DNA from: Chlamydomonas reinhardtii
Lineage: Eukaryota; Chlorophyta; Chlorophyceae; Chlamydomonadales; Chlamydomonadaceae
Length of the DNA stretch: 64,000 nucleotides
Assembly: GCF_000002595.2 (NCBI RefSeq)
Contig: NC_057009.1
Location: 5,163,283-5,227,282 of the forward strand
Direction: 5' to 3'
Below are positions 47,601 to 59,689 of the stretch, piece by piece. The notes under the pieces were generated by a model. The model was not told where the DNA came from and searched no databases. It saw nothing but the letters and a program-made list of their open reading frames with translations. The translations under genes and the position numbers were made by a program. Numbering within the stretch: position 1 is the stretch's first letter; every line of letters starts with the position of its first letter.

Positions 47601-49078
47601 TCCACGCCTGCAGCGCCCTCCTCTGCCGCAGCTGCTGCAGCCGGACCAGACCCCACCATGCCGCCCGGCTGCACATCGGCGGCTGCGCCTGCTCCTGCCC
47701 CCGCCCCCTCCGCCGTGCCTTCAGCCTGGCCCTGCGCGCCAGGCCCTGCCCCGGACGCCACCTGCTGCGGCTGCGGCAGTGGCTGCGGCTGCGGCAGCAG
47801 CAGCTGCGCACCCAGCTGCGGCTGCGGCGGCTGCAGCTCCAGCGCCGCCGCCGGCTGTAGCTCGTGGGGCTGCAGCGCTGGTGCCGAGCTGAGGTCCAGG
47901 TCCACGCCCGCAAAGGCCTGCAGCGCCAGCCGCTCCACCGCCGACACGCCCTCGGGCACTGGGTCGCCCGTGTGGCAGAACGACGTCGCCGCGCCCGCTT
48001 CCTGAGGCAGCAGGCGGCAGGAGAGAAAGTGGGTTGGGGAAGGCCCAGTTGCGTCAACGCTATGTGGCTTGTGGACGCATGCCTGACTGCGAGCGCGCGT
48101 CCGTTACTGGACACGTGGCACAAGATGAACACGCCCTCACCTTGAGCGCCGCCGTGAGGGCGGTGCGCTCCTCTGGCGTGAGGGGCTCGGGGTCCTGCGG
48201 GCCGCCGCCGGGCAGCTTCGAGGCGCCTGTTGGCAGGGGGGCATCCGGGCGGGGGGCGGGGGGGCCAGTCAACGCCACAGCCAAGGCTAACATGCATACA
48301 TCTCTGGGTCGCAGATGGCCCTTCGCGGCGTGGGTACGGCGTGCCCCCGCTTGTCGGGCTGTCCCTTCAATTGTAATCCGCATCCATACATCGTGCGTGC
48401 ACATGGCCAAGTCCCAACTTTCCCAGTAACACAGTAGGCACACAGCAAAGCGCGTCGCTCCTAGCCCGGTCCTCTGCATTCAGCCGTTAACAACAGTAAT
48501 CCAGGTCTCCACCCTGACTCACGACGCGCCATGCGCGCAGCCGCCTTGTCCAGCGCTCCTTGCACGCGCTCGCCCCTCAAGCGCGCGCAGGCCTTTGCCA
48601 GTTCCCGTGCCTGGCAGATAACCAGAGCCTCTTGATGTACCAGCGAGGAGTCAATGCCATCGCCCGGCTCGAGCACCTCTGCACCGTCAATGTCCAGCGG
48701 CTCCGGCTCCGAGTCATCGTCAATGTCAGCGCCACCGTCGCCCTGCCCAGCTGGAGCGAGCAAGGTTTCAGCCGCTGGTGCTTCTGGCGCTGCGCTTGCT
48801 GGTTGGCTTTGGTCGGCGGCCGTAGGAGCGGTCTCGCCACGCTCGGGGGAGGAGGCCGGTGCACCGGGTGTTGCCGCCGTGCCGATGGATGCGCCCAGAA
48901 CCTTGCCGATAACCGCGTGCGAGCACGGCGGAGCGGTGCCTGGTTGGTGCTGTGCAGCTGACAGAGTATCGCCTTGCGGTTCTTTCGCTGCTGCGACGGC
49001 CGCAGGCGCAGCTGTTTGCGGGGCGCTGGCTTGACCGGCGGTCCCTGCCTCCGCAGCCTCTGCAGCTGGTCCCTCCAT
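44656..49078 (-). CDS. BACK-domain protein (BTB-BACK type) with Gln/Gly-rich tail
   Basis: Six exons (49078-48523, 48226-48141, 48001-47531, 47331-47101, 46828-46667, 46365-44656) give 1,071 residues. The N-terminal 370 residues are mainly Ala/Pro/Gln low complexity with a helical segment (VICQARELAKACARLRGERV) and acidic clusters. Residues about 375-500 form a BACK domain: FLQLEPGPLLLIVSNSQLQ, SSELEVWQAITDWV, LLYELLRAGVRLGAM. BACK normally follows a BTB domain and positions Cullin-3 substrate adaptors. A BTB core is not recognisable here; only a short stretch resembling its end (INVELLIRAGPDRV) precedes BACK, so BTB may be degenerate. No kelch repeats follow. The 569-residue last exon contains Gln/Ser/Gly runs, a helix NPQLQEMLRKAKMGQM, poly-Gln and a terminal basic KRQRQEA that could be a nuclear signal. 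A ubiquitin-ligase adaptor role is inference. Confidence 0.75.
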
Positions 49079-49488
49079 TTGTGCGCTACTAATCACCTGG
49101 ATTTATGTTGTAGATTTAGGCAGCAACGACCGCTCTTCGCGGCACAACGCGAAACTTCACCCAGTGCAAACATTTTGCGCGCTAGTTGTTGCGACAGTTC
49201 ATGCTTTTCGATACTGATATGTACCTTCTATTTAGTTAGCTGCCATACGCGTGCCTTGTTTGGGCCCATTTGGAACCATCCTGCATGCACATGAACCGAG
49301 CCGTGCCAAACCCTCGGCGAGACCGTGACCCGAAGTTAGAAATAAGAGGTCCAGCTGCAGGACTTGTGTAGCAGTGACTGTGCTGCGTAGGCAAAAAGTT
49401 GCCGGGCGCGCTGTTAAGCGAATTTGGTACAAAGCTTATCTCCTTCCCACCTTTACCCCGCCACGCTTGGCGCGCTAAGACCACCATC
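49079..49488. promoter_or_regulatory. Shared divergent promoter interval, BACK gene (-) / starch synthase III (+)
   Basis: The 410 bases between the two start codons are AT-richer than the coding flanks and have no exon. Both promoters must lie here. Confidence 0.5.
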
Positions 49489-51319
49489 ATGGCCTCGTCT
49501 ATGGGACGGGCACTGCAGCCCGGCATGTCCGGCGCGCAGCGCAGCGTCCGAAAGGGTAAGCTTTGTGAGTCCGTTGGCCTTGGCATGCCTCGCGAAGGGG
49601 TGCAAGAGCGGTCAGGCCGCTGCAAGAGCAGCATTTTTGCATTATGATGTAGGAAAATGTCACTGACCACGCTCGCGCGCTGTTTTTCGCAGGCGCGAAC
49701 AGGATCCGCGGTGCCCAGGGGCCCCGCACCGTTCCTCTGCTGGGCCTGAAGGCGCTGCGTAAGGAGGACGCGGAGCTGCTGAAGGAGGTAAGGCTTCTGC
49801 ATGATGGTTTGGGTCGAGGTCAACAGGTCCTTGTTATCCTGTCGAGCTGGGTGTTGCTGCGACATGGAATGATCGCCTGGCTTTACCCGAATCATGCTTT
49901 GCTGCGGCTAAAACCTTCTGTCGACACCTGCTCTGTGTGACGAGATAGAGCTGGGGGGCTGCAAGGCCTAGGCGCGACTCGGACCGCAAGGAACGGTGCA
50001 AGATGCCTTAAGAACCCTTTTCGCGACGCGGGCTAGCGCTGGCCGTGCGTGCAGTCGCTTTGTGTATGCGGCACTGTCGGAAGGCGATTGGGCTGGCTGG
50101 GCAGTGGAACAGCGCTCACGACAGGGAGTGTTCTCGAGCCGTCCGTAACGCTGTTCTGCCCACCGTCGGTTTTGAGCTGGACCCGGCCCTGTCCTCAGAC
50201 TCCCCGCCCCGCCCTGCCACCCCGCCATCCCCTCCAGGCTGAGTCGTACATGTCGCCTGAGGAGCACGCCGAGCTGCGCCGCCTGCTGGAGGAGAACCAG
50301 CGGCTGCGCCAGGTGCGGGCACAGCGGGCGCAGGAGTCGCAGCCCTCTCAACCCGGCACCTCACCACCACCCCGTTTACGTCTTGCGGCGGGGCAGCAAC
50401 AGCGGCATGCCGCCCCCACGGTCCGCTGTTCCCACCTGCCAGCAGACCCCTGCCGCGCCTGTGCCCCTGCCTACACCCTTGCACCCGCAGGCCATGTCCC
50501 TTCATCTCCCAACCTACCTCCCCCCCTCCCTTACCCCCCGCCTCCCCCTCCCCCTGCAGGTTGTGACCACCAGCGCCAGCCAGATGTCGGCGCAGCAGCT
50601 GGAGCGCTTCACGGCCGAGTACAGCAACCTGGCGGCGGCGGCGGAGCAGGCGGGGCTGGCGGTGGACCAGCAGCTCAAGCAGGTGGGGGGCTGCGGGGGT
50701 AGTGAGGGGGGCGGTGAGGGTGGGGGTGGAGGTGAGGGTGAGGGTGCTTAGGTGGGGGTTAGGAGGGGCGGCGAGGGCGCGGGGTGGTGGTGGACACAGG
50801 CAATGGGGCCAAGGGCGGGGCTGCGTAGAAATGTTGTGTGGTTGAGAGGAGAGGGTGTCGCGGGGGTGCGGTATCGTGTCCTGCTGTGTTGCTGTGGGCG
50901 TGTGGGGGCTGTGCTGGCATGAGGGTCTAGCCGTGGTTGTGGCAAGGCGTGGGTGGTGGGCGTGGTGGCCGCAGCTGTTTCGGTGGACGCAGGGGCATAT
51001 GGCAGTAGCAATGCCTGCCGGGAGAACTTGGACCAGCTGCCGGTGGGCGCCGAGGCTGTAGCTGCCGGGCTGTAGCGGCCAGGCCCGGGCACAGTCACTA
51101 ATGCATGCGGCGCGCTGCCTCCCCTGTGCCGCCCGCCCGCCGCCCTCGCCCTCGCTGTCGCCTCGCTTGCCTTCCTAGCAGCAGATCACGGCGCCCCAGG
51201 CCGCCTCCGCCTCGCGCTCGTCCGCCGCCTCCAGCACCGGCCGCTTCGAGGCCGCGGCCGGCGGCAGCGGCTACGGCTACGGGTGAGCTTGGCCCAGCCT
51301 TTCGCCCAGCCGGCCTTGC

Positions 51320-51363
<44 letters not shown>

Positions 51364-54300
51364 TGTATCTACTCGTCGTGTTGGTGGGCATGACTGCCGC
51401 CATCGTGCGTGTGCATCTGCCGGCCCGGCCACAGCCGCGCAAACGCAATTCCCTGTGCTGAGGACCATGTCGCCTCTCGCGCCCCTTGCGCCCGAACGCA
51501 GCCGCTCCAGCGTGTCCGTGCTTGTGGCAGAGCCGCCCTCTGCGCCGCCCGCCGCCGCCTCGCCGCCCTCGTACGGCGCCTCCGGCTCGGGCGGCGGCGG
51601 CGGCGGCTCGCCCAAGGGCGGCGCCACGGCGTTCGAGGTGTCCAGCCGCGACTACGCCAAAGACATGGCCAGCCTGAGTGTGGAGCTGGACGCCACCATT
51701 GACGACGAGGAGGAGGAGGCGCCGCCGCGCCAGGTGGGTGGGCGGGTGGGCGGGTGCTGCTGCTTTTTTGGCTGCTGCTGTGCCCGCTTGACTGCTGCAG
51801 CGTTGAGGCTGCTGAGGCTGCTGAGGCTGCTACGTGCCTGCTGAGGCGGCTGAGGCGGCGCGGCTTCCTGTGGCGGCATGGGGCGCACGGGCTGCAGCGG
51901 AGGAATGCGGGTGGCTGGGGTCATCGGAAACAGGGAAGCAGGGAAGCAACGGGCTGCATGGCGGAGATGAGGTACAGCAAAACGGCAGTTGCGGTACAGC
52001 GGTACTGGTGCAACCGTCAGCCAAAGCAAACCAGCCGCAATCCCTACCTAAGGTGCCTCCGGCCCTCTCCCCTGTTGCACCCATCCACCGACTCCTTGCC
52101 ACCGCCCAGCCCGATGCCTGATCTTGCTGACCTTGCCCTGTCCCCCGTTTTCCCCCGTTTCCCCTGTCTCCCCGGCTCCCCGCCTCCCTCCCTTGCCCCC
52201 TCCCCCTCTTCCGTTCTCCCCCTTTTCCTTCTCCACTTTCCACCTCTCCCTCCCAAAACCACCTGCCATTGTGCCGCGCGCGCGCCGTGCCAACCGCCAA
52301 CCACCGCACGCCCAACCGCCGTACGGCCCCGGCGCCTCGACGACCACGACGTGTTGTACGGCACACACGCGCCGGCTGCCACACCCGTGCCGGTGCCGCG
52401 TGTGCCGCACACCGTCGGCGAGCAGGTGCCGGAGGCTTCCACGCGCACCCAGCCCTACGCGGCCGCCGCCAGCCGTTTCGAGGCGCTGCTGTCCGAACGT
52501 CGCCCCGCCGGCGCCACCGTGAACGGTGCACAGGCACAGATGCTGGAGGCCCGAGAGAAGAAGGCGGCGTCGTCTTCGTCGTCGGCCGGCGGCGTGAACG
52601 GCGCAGCCGTGAACGGCGCCGCGGCCGCGGACGAGCAGGCGGCGAAGGAGGCCGCGCGCGCGGCGGCGGTGGCGGAGGTGGAGGGCCACCGCGCTGTGGA
52701 CGTGGTGGCGGGCCGCGAGCACTGGATGATCATCACGGTGCCTGAGAAGCCGGTGGCGGGCGCGCCGCTGCAGATGTACTTCAACCGCAACCAGAGCGAG
52801 AAGCTCAGGTGGGGCTGGAGTTGGGGTGGCGGGGCGGGGAAGGCGGTGTAGGGGTGGGATGTGGGGGCGGGAGTGTGGGGGTAAGGGTGAGCGGGGGGGG
52901 GCGGGAGAGGAGAGGGGGTGTGGGGAGGAGGAGAGGGTCACGAGGGATGCGAGGACGGGAGTATGATATGCGGGACACAGAGGCCGGAAGGGCGAGGTGT
53001 CGGTGCTAAGGAAGATGCGCGGATGAGCAGGAGGGCGAAACGAGACGGTCCGGGTTGCGAAACGGTGGCCTGTGCATGGGGGGGGGGGGGCAAAGAAAGA
53101 GCGGGAACGCAGGGCTTAGCGCAGCGTTCAGGCGCAGTCAGGGTCGGAGCTGTGATAGATTGTGCAGGAGATGGTCGGGGCACGGGCTTCTCAGGGGATT
53201 TGTTACTGCACGTCCACGTCCTCGCCCACCTCAACGCCGCATCGCCCATCCACTCACCCAACAGCCCCACTGACCCACATCCACCCCCGCCTCCCCCGCC
53301 TGCACCTGCACAGGAACCGGCCCCACATCGTGATGCAGTACGGCTTCAACCACTGGGAGCTGCAGCCCGAGGCCGGCAACAGCCTGGACCTGTTCCCCGC
53401 GCCCACGCCCAAGTCGGACGTCACGGACTTCTGGACGTGCCGCATGCAGGTGTGGGGTGGGTGCGGAGGCGGCAGGGCAGGACGTGGGGTTAGTGGTGGT
53501 GGTATGTGTGTGTGGGGGGGGGGGGGTGTTACATTCATGACGTGGGGGGGGGGTGCGTATACAGGGGGGGCATAGCGGGTGGAAGGCACATAGGTTTGGG
53601 CAAGCATATGCGGGGACACACACAAGGGGCGCACGCAGGTGGGCGGCGGGCGAAGGGTACGACCGCGCAAAGGCCAACAACGTGACGGAGGGGCGGCTCG
53701 GCTGGATTGCCGGCGCGTGTCCTTGGCTTTCTGCCCTCTGCTCCCACGGCCCGCCCTCCACACGCGCCGCTGCACCCTCCGCCGCCGCCGCCGCCACCGC
53801 CGCTGCTCAGGTGCCTGAGGAGACGTACGAGCTCAACTTCATCCTGCACGACAAGGCCGGCGCCTACGAGAACAACAACGGCATGGACTTCACCTACCCG
53901 GTGGAGGCCGGCATTGACTACGACACCTGGGTGGACACAGCGGCGGAGCGCATCGTGGCCAAGGAGCTGGCGCGCCGGGTGCGTGGCGTGTGTGTTTTAG
54001 CGGGGGGAGAGGGGGAGGGTGTGAAGGGTTCCAGCCGAAAGCTGAGCCAAAGTGCCGGAGCGCGGGGGGCGAGGGCGAGGGATATGTGGAAAGTGTGGGG
54101 AGGGAGCGCGAGGCGTGTATTGCGTGCTGTGTGGGTTAGGGAGGGCGGGAAGGAGGGAGGAGGGGGATGCGGGTGCGGGTGCCAGGATTGGGAAAGGCGG
54201 TGGCGGAATGTGCTCTGGGTCGGAAAGTGCGCCGATGAGTAGTGAGGGATGGGAGTGTGGTAGCGGCGGCGACCATACTCGGCGCCGGCACCCTGACTGT

Positions 54301-57300
54301 GGCGGTACCCTGATGCAAACGTGCGCAGGAGGCGGAGGCCAAGGCCGCTGAGGAGGAGCGCAAGGCAGCGGAGGCGGCCATGGAGGAGCAGGCCAAGGAG
54401 TTTGGGGAGAGGAAGGCGGCGGGTGAGAGCACAGCCGGAGGAGGGGGCAGGGAAATGAAGTGGAGGAAAGGGAGGGGAGGGGGAAGGGAGGTGTGGAGAG
54501 GGAGGTGGGGGGCGGAGGGCCGAGGCGGCTCTGTGTTGGGGAGCACAGGGCCGAGGGACACGAGGCCATATGTGTGTGAGCGGGGGCGGGGGGCGACAGC
54601 GCGGCGCGACGCTGGAAGGGGAGGGGTGGTTGCGTGTACGGAAAGAAGGGTGATACGCGGATGCTTTGGGATTGCAAGGCGCATCCGCAAAAGCCTGGGC
54701 CGCGCTGGCAACCACCCGCCCACCCGAAGCCCCACTCACTCCGCCTTGCCTGAAACCCTCCCTCTCCCCCTCCAACCCCGCCCCACACACACTCGCCCCT
54801 CCACACACGCGCCTCCCCACACGCAGAGCTTAAGAACAACCTGGGCAGCCTGCAGGAGGGCGGCACGGCGGCGCTGCTGCGCAACGGCGTGCCTGTCTAC
54901 AAGGTGACGCCGGCGCTGCCCGTGGCGGGCGGCAAGGCGGTGGTGCAGTACAACCGCAGGGGCGGCTCCTTCCACGCCTTCCCCATCCCCGAGGGCGAGT
55001 CCGTGAAGCTGCTGTACGGCTTCAACGGCTGGCAGGAGAGCGGCAAGGCGGCCATGACCCGGGTGCCCGTGCCCGCCAAGCCCGCGGCCGGCGCCGAGGT
55101 GCGCGGTTTGGAGGGGGGAGAGGAAGGGGGAGGGGGAGGGAGGGGGAGGGAGGGGGAAGGTGAACGAGGGGAGGGCCATGTGCGGACTGGACGGGCGGGG
55201 GGGGGGTATGTGGGCGCGGAAGGGGGAAGGAAGCAGAAGCGGAGAGGTTGATGAGGGGAAGAATAGGCATGGGCGCAGGCGCACACGTCCGCCCCTACCG
55301 CCTGCCCCCCTGCAGGACGAGGAGTGGTGGGAGGTGGAGGTGGACATCCCCAACATCGCCGTGGCCATGAACTTCGTGTTCAACTACTACGAGCACTACG
55401 TGAGTGTGCGGGGGCGCTGTGGCTGTGAGTGTGTGTGTGGGGGGGGGGGGTGTATGTGGAGGTACGGTACAGGGGGAAATGCGGGCTGGCGGCAGGCTGG
55501 AGTTGGTCCACCACACCACCCACACAAATTAGCACCCATACCCAAACGCACCTCCCGCACCTTCCACTCACCCACCCACCCCTTAGTAATTATGCATGTA
55601 ACCCCACTCCACACTGCTGTTCCCCCAAGATTGCCCACCGTCTACCACTTTCTTAGCTAATCACATGAATCATGTGCTCCACCCGCCTCCAACCGCCTCC
55701 AACCGCCCTCAACCGCCTGCACCCGCAGGACAACAACGGCAAGGCCGACTACAAGGCCAAGGTGGGTCTGCCGGCCGGCACCACCCTGGAGGCCTGGGCG
55801 GCGGGGCTGGGCGAGCAGTACCGCGTCATGGAGCTGGCCAAGCGGCGGGCGGAGCGGGCGGAGAAGGAGGAGAGGCAGCGCCGTGCTGATGAGAAGAAGA
55901 AGCTGGCCCAGGTGAGAAGGAAAGGAGGGGAGGGGAGGGCAGGGCGTAGGGTGCAGGGCAGGGCAGGGCGCAGAGCAGCCAAAGGCGGGTCTGAGGCTCG
56001 GGGGGCGCCTCGTGGCTCGACGGGGCCGTTCGGGGCAGGGCAGGAAGCTGCACATCAAAACCATGCGCACGCGGCTTCCTACACGCGTCCATACCAGGCG
56101 CGCCGTCTCCCAGGCCTCGCCCCCAAACCCCCAACCCCGACCCCCCCTCCCTACAATCCTTCCAATCCCCAAACCCCCACTTCACTTTATCATGAATGCA
56201 ACCACCCCTCTACCCTTGTTTTATCCTTGTAACCCCCGCCCTGCACCCCACACCCACCCCCAGGACCTGGTGAAGGCCGTCGAGCGGCGCAAGGTGCGTC
56301 ACGTGTTGTACACGGTGCCCGAGGTGGTGGAGGCGGGCGAGGAGGTGACCATCTACTACAACCCGCGCGACACGCCGCTCAACGGCCGCCAGCAGCTCTA
56401 CCTCATGGGCGGCTGGAACCGCTGGACGCACAAGCGCTCGTTCGGCCCCGTGGCCATGCACCCGCCGGAGGCGGGCGGCGAGCACTGGCAGGTGAGGCGC
56501 GGGGTGGGGGAGGGTGGGGGTCGCTTGTTTCGGTTACTAAGTAAATTGTTGCGATTTGGGGGTTGTAGATGCCAGCCCAAACGAAGCCGGACCCGGTGTA
56601 AAAGAGCGAGGAGGAGCGTGGGTTATGCTTTGGCAACGGAGTCGAGCACTCGACAGCAGTCCCCATGGGGGGCGGGCGTGGAACGAGGGCTGGGGAGTGG
56701 CTGAGGTTGTTTGGGGGGAGTCCTTCAGGGCGGGTGAGTGCCGTCTGTACGTGTGTGTGGCACGGCTGGCGCAGCGGCAGCGCCGGATCAGCTAGGAGCA
56801 CACCCACCTCCCTGGGGCCGCTCAACCACCACGCACCTCCTTACCGCTCCCCCCACGAGGGGCCTCCCCCCACACGCCACGAACCCCTACACCACTTCAC
56901 CCGCACCCACTATGCCCAGGGGCCCACGCACAACCCAACCCACCCGCAACCCCCAACCCTCCACCTGCAACCCCCCCCCCCCCCCCACACACACACACAC
57001 ACGCAGGCCACTGTCATGGTGCCCAAGGACGCCTACAAGATGGACTTTGTGTTTGCGGACGTGGCGGGCGGCGACGGCACGTACGACAACCGCGGCGGCT
57101 TTGACTACCACCTGCCTGTGGAGGGCAGCCCGGTGCGCGAGAGCCCGCTGTACGTGGCGCACATTGCGGTGGAGATGGCGCCCATCGCCAAGGTGGGTGG
57201 GGGGTTGCGGGTGGGGGTGGGTAGGGTGGGTGGGTGGGTGGGTGGGTGGTGGGCCGCGGAGAGAGATTGTATTTGGATGTAGGTTGACACGGGCTAAGAA

Positions 57301-58449
57301 GGGTTCTGCAGGGGACACATACCCGCACACATAACCCCCTGCAGTGTCGCGTGTTTCTTGGTGTGCCCACACACACCAAACACACACCAAACACGCACAC
57401 ACACACACACACGCACACACACACACACACACACATCAACACCTCATCGCACACACCTGCCCGCAGGTGGGCGGCCTGGGCGACGTGGTGACGGCCCTTG
57501 GCCGCGCCGTGAAGGACCAGGGCCACATCGTGGAGGTCATCCTGCCCCGCTACGAGTTCTTCCTGCACTCGCCCGTGCTGCAAGGCCAGCTCAAGTACGA
57601 GACGGAGTTTGACTGGGGCGGCACCCGCATCTACGTGACCACCGCGGTGGTGGAGAACCTGCGCGTGTTCTTCATCGAGCCCAAGAACGGCTTCTTCGCT
57701 ACGCCCACCGTCTACGGCCGGTGAGGGAGGAGGCGAAGGCGCCGCGGCATGGGGGTGGCGGGGGGGAGAGGGGATGCGCGGCGGCTGAAGGGATGTGTGG
57801 CAGTACCAGGGGGTCTGGCGCTTGTGTGCCGACAAACCGAGGTCAACGATGGGCCTGCGTAACGCGTGGGGGTGCATTTGGGCCCCACCCCAACCCATTC
57901 ACCTGTCCTCCTTACCGACCTCATCCCATCGCATCACCGCCGCCCTGCCGCCGCCTGCCCGCCCGCCCCACACAGCTACGACGACGAGGTGCGCTTTGAC
58001 TTCTTCTGCAAGGCGGCGCTGGAGTTCCTGCTCAAGACCGGCCGCCAGCCCGACATCCTGCACTGCCACGACTGGTCCACGGCGCACGTGGCGCAGTCCT
58101 ACTGGAGTGACTACCACCCGTACGGCCTGCACAAGCCGCGGGTCATCTTCACCATCCACAACCTCAACTACGGCCAGAAGAAGATCGGCGAGGCCGCACA
58201 CGCCTGCCAGAAGTTCACCACCGTGTCGCCTACTTACGCATACGAGGTGGGTCGTCGCAATAAAGTTGGAATTGTGGCTGCGTCTGTGAACTGTTGATGT
58301 GTTCACTAGTATGCTCGTCGGTTGTTATCACACACGCGGACGCAATTACCTGGCTGAATAGCTGAACAGCCATGGCAATGCGCCTGCCCAACAAACCTGC
58401 ATGCGTCCACAACCCCCCATCAACTATATGTCCGCATGTACCCTCTCTT

Positions 58450-58526
<77 letters not shown>

Positions 58527-59689
58527 TATACATACACACACTCCCTCTCTCTATCACACAGGTCGGCGGCGCGCCCATCATCGCGCCGCACGGGCACAAG
58601 TTCATGGGCATCCGCAATGGCATCGACCCCGAGCTGTGGAGCCCGGAGGAGAACATCTTCCTGCCCGTCAAGTACAGCTCGGAGGACGTGGTGGAGGGCA
58701 AGAAGGCGGCGCGCGCCGCGCTGCGCCAGCGCCTCAACCTCACGGGCTGGAACGACAAGTTCATCGTGGCGGTGGTGTCGCGCCTGACGGGCCAGAAGGG
58801 CGTGCCGTTGATCAAGCACGCCGCCTACCGCGCCATCGAGCGCGGCGGCCAATTCGTGCTGCTGGGCTCCGCGCCCGACCCCAAGGTACAGGCGGACTTC
58901 AACGCCCTGGCCCAGTCCATGGGCGGCCAGGACGCGGCGTTCTGCTTCAAGTACGACGAGCCGCTGAGCCACCTCATCTACGCCGCCGCCGACATGATCG
59001 TGGTGCCGTCCATGTTCGAGCCCTGCGGCCTGACGCAGATGATCGCCATGCGCTACGGCACCGTGCCCATCGTGCGCCACACCGGCGGCCTGCGCGACAC
59101 CGTGTTCGACGTGGACTTTGACAAGGAGCGCGCCGCCTGGGAGCTGTACGGCAGCAGCGACTGGCAGCGCGACGGCATCGACGCCACCAACGGCTTCGCG
59201 TTCACGGTGAGGGCGGGGCGGCAGCGCTGGGGGCAAGGCAGGGCAGGCGGGGAGGCAGTGCCCTTCCTCATCCGTCGTGGGGGCTGTCATGCCACCGGCG
59301 ACAACCAGATGCCGTTCTTACCCCTTGCTACCTGTTCCTACCCCTTCCGACCAAAATGCTGCCGACCGACCGCGCCGCCTGTCCCAACCCACCCAAATCA
59401 AACTCCCTCTCCCCCTCCCCCCCTCCTTTTTACATGCTGTTCCCTAAATCCCCTGCTTGTATCCTGTTCCCAATGTTCCAACCTTGCAACCCCCCTCCCC
59501 TCCCCTCCCCACCCCCAGGGCACTGACGGCGGCGCGCTGGACTACGCCATGAACCGCGCCATCGACGCCTGGTACAACGACCGCGCCTGGTTCCACAGCC
59601 TGCAGCGCCGCATCATGGAGCAGGACTGGAGCTGGAACCGCCCAGCCATCGACTACATCGAGCTCTACTTCTCAGCGCTGAAGGCGTAA
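49489..59689 (+). CDS. SS3: Starch synthase III (GT5) with CBM53-type starch-binding modules
   Basis: Nineteen exons give 1,269 residues: 49489-49555, 49693-49787, 50238-50312, 50560-50682, 51179-51282, 51463-51733, 52426-52808, 53314-53449, 53811-53978, 54329-54422, 54827-55098, 55316-55399, 55729-55911, 56264-56491, 57007-57192, 57467-57720, 57976-58246, 58562-59206, 59519-59689. A transit peptide (MASSMGRALQPGMSGAQRSV) and a short coiled coil (ELRRLLEENQRLRQ) precede three CBM53-like modules: about 340-470 (IVMQYGFNHWEL), 530-680 (VKLLYGFNGWQESG, EDEEWWEVEVDIP) and 690-800 (YLMGGWNRWTHKRSF). The GT5 catalytic domain follows with the ADP-glucose-binding KVGGLGDVV at 823-831, FTIHNLNYGQ, the VSRLTGQKG nucleotide loop and HTGGLRDTV near the C-terminus. 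It adds glucose from ADP-glucose to starch chains in the chloroplast; SSIII of C. reinhardtii is encoded by STA3. The acceptor of exon 7 (52425) is GC-rich and less certain. Confidence 0.95.
51321..51364. repeat. (GCGT)11 tetranucleotide microsatellite in SS3 intron 5
   Basis: Eleven perfect GCGT units lie about 40 bases after the GTGAGC donor. Confidence 0.97.
57391..57436. repeat. (CA)n microsatellite in SS3 intron 15
   Basis: CA repeats, with CG interruptions, lie about 30 bases before the acceptor of exon 16. Confidence 0.9.
58452..58522. repeat. (CA)35 microsatellite in SS3 intron 17
   Basis: The tract is perfect and occupies the polypyrimidine side of the intron, about 40 bases before the CACACAG acceptor of exon 18. 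Confidence 0.97.
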
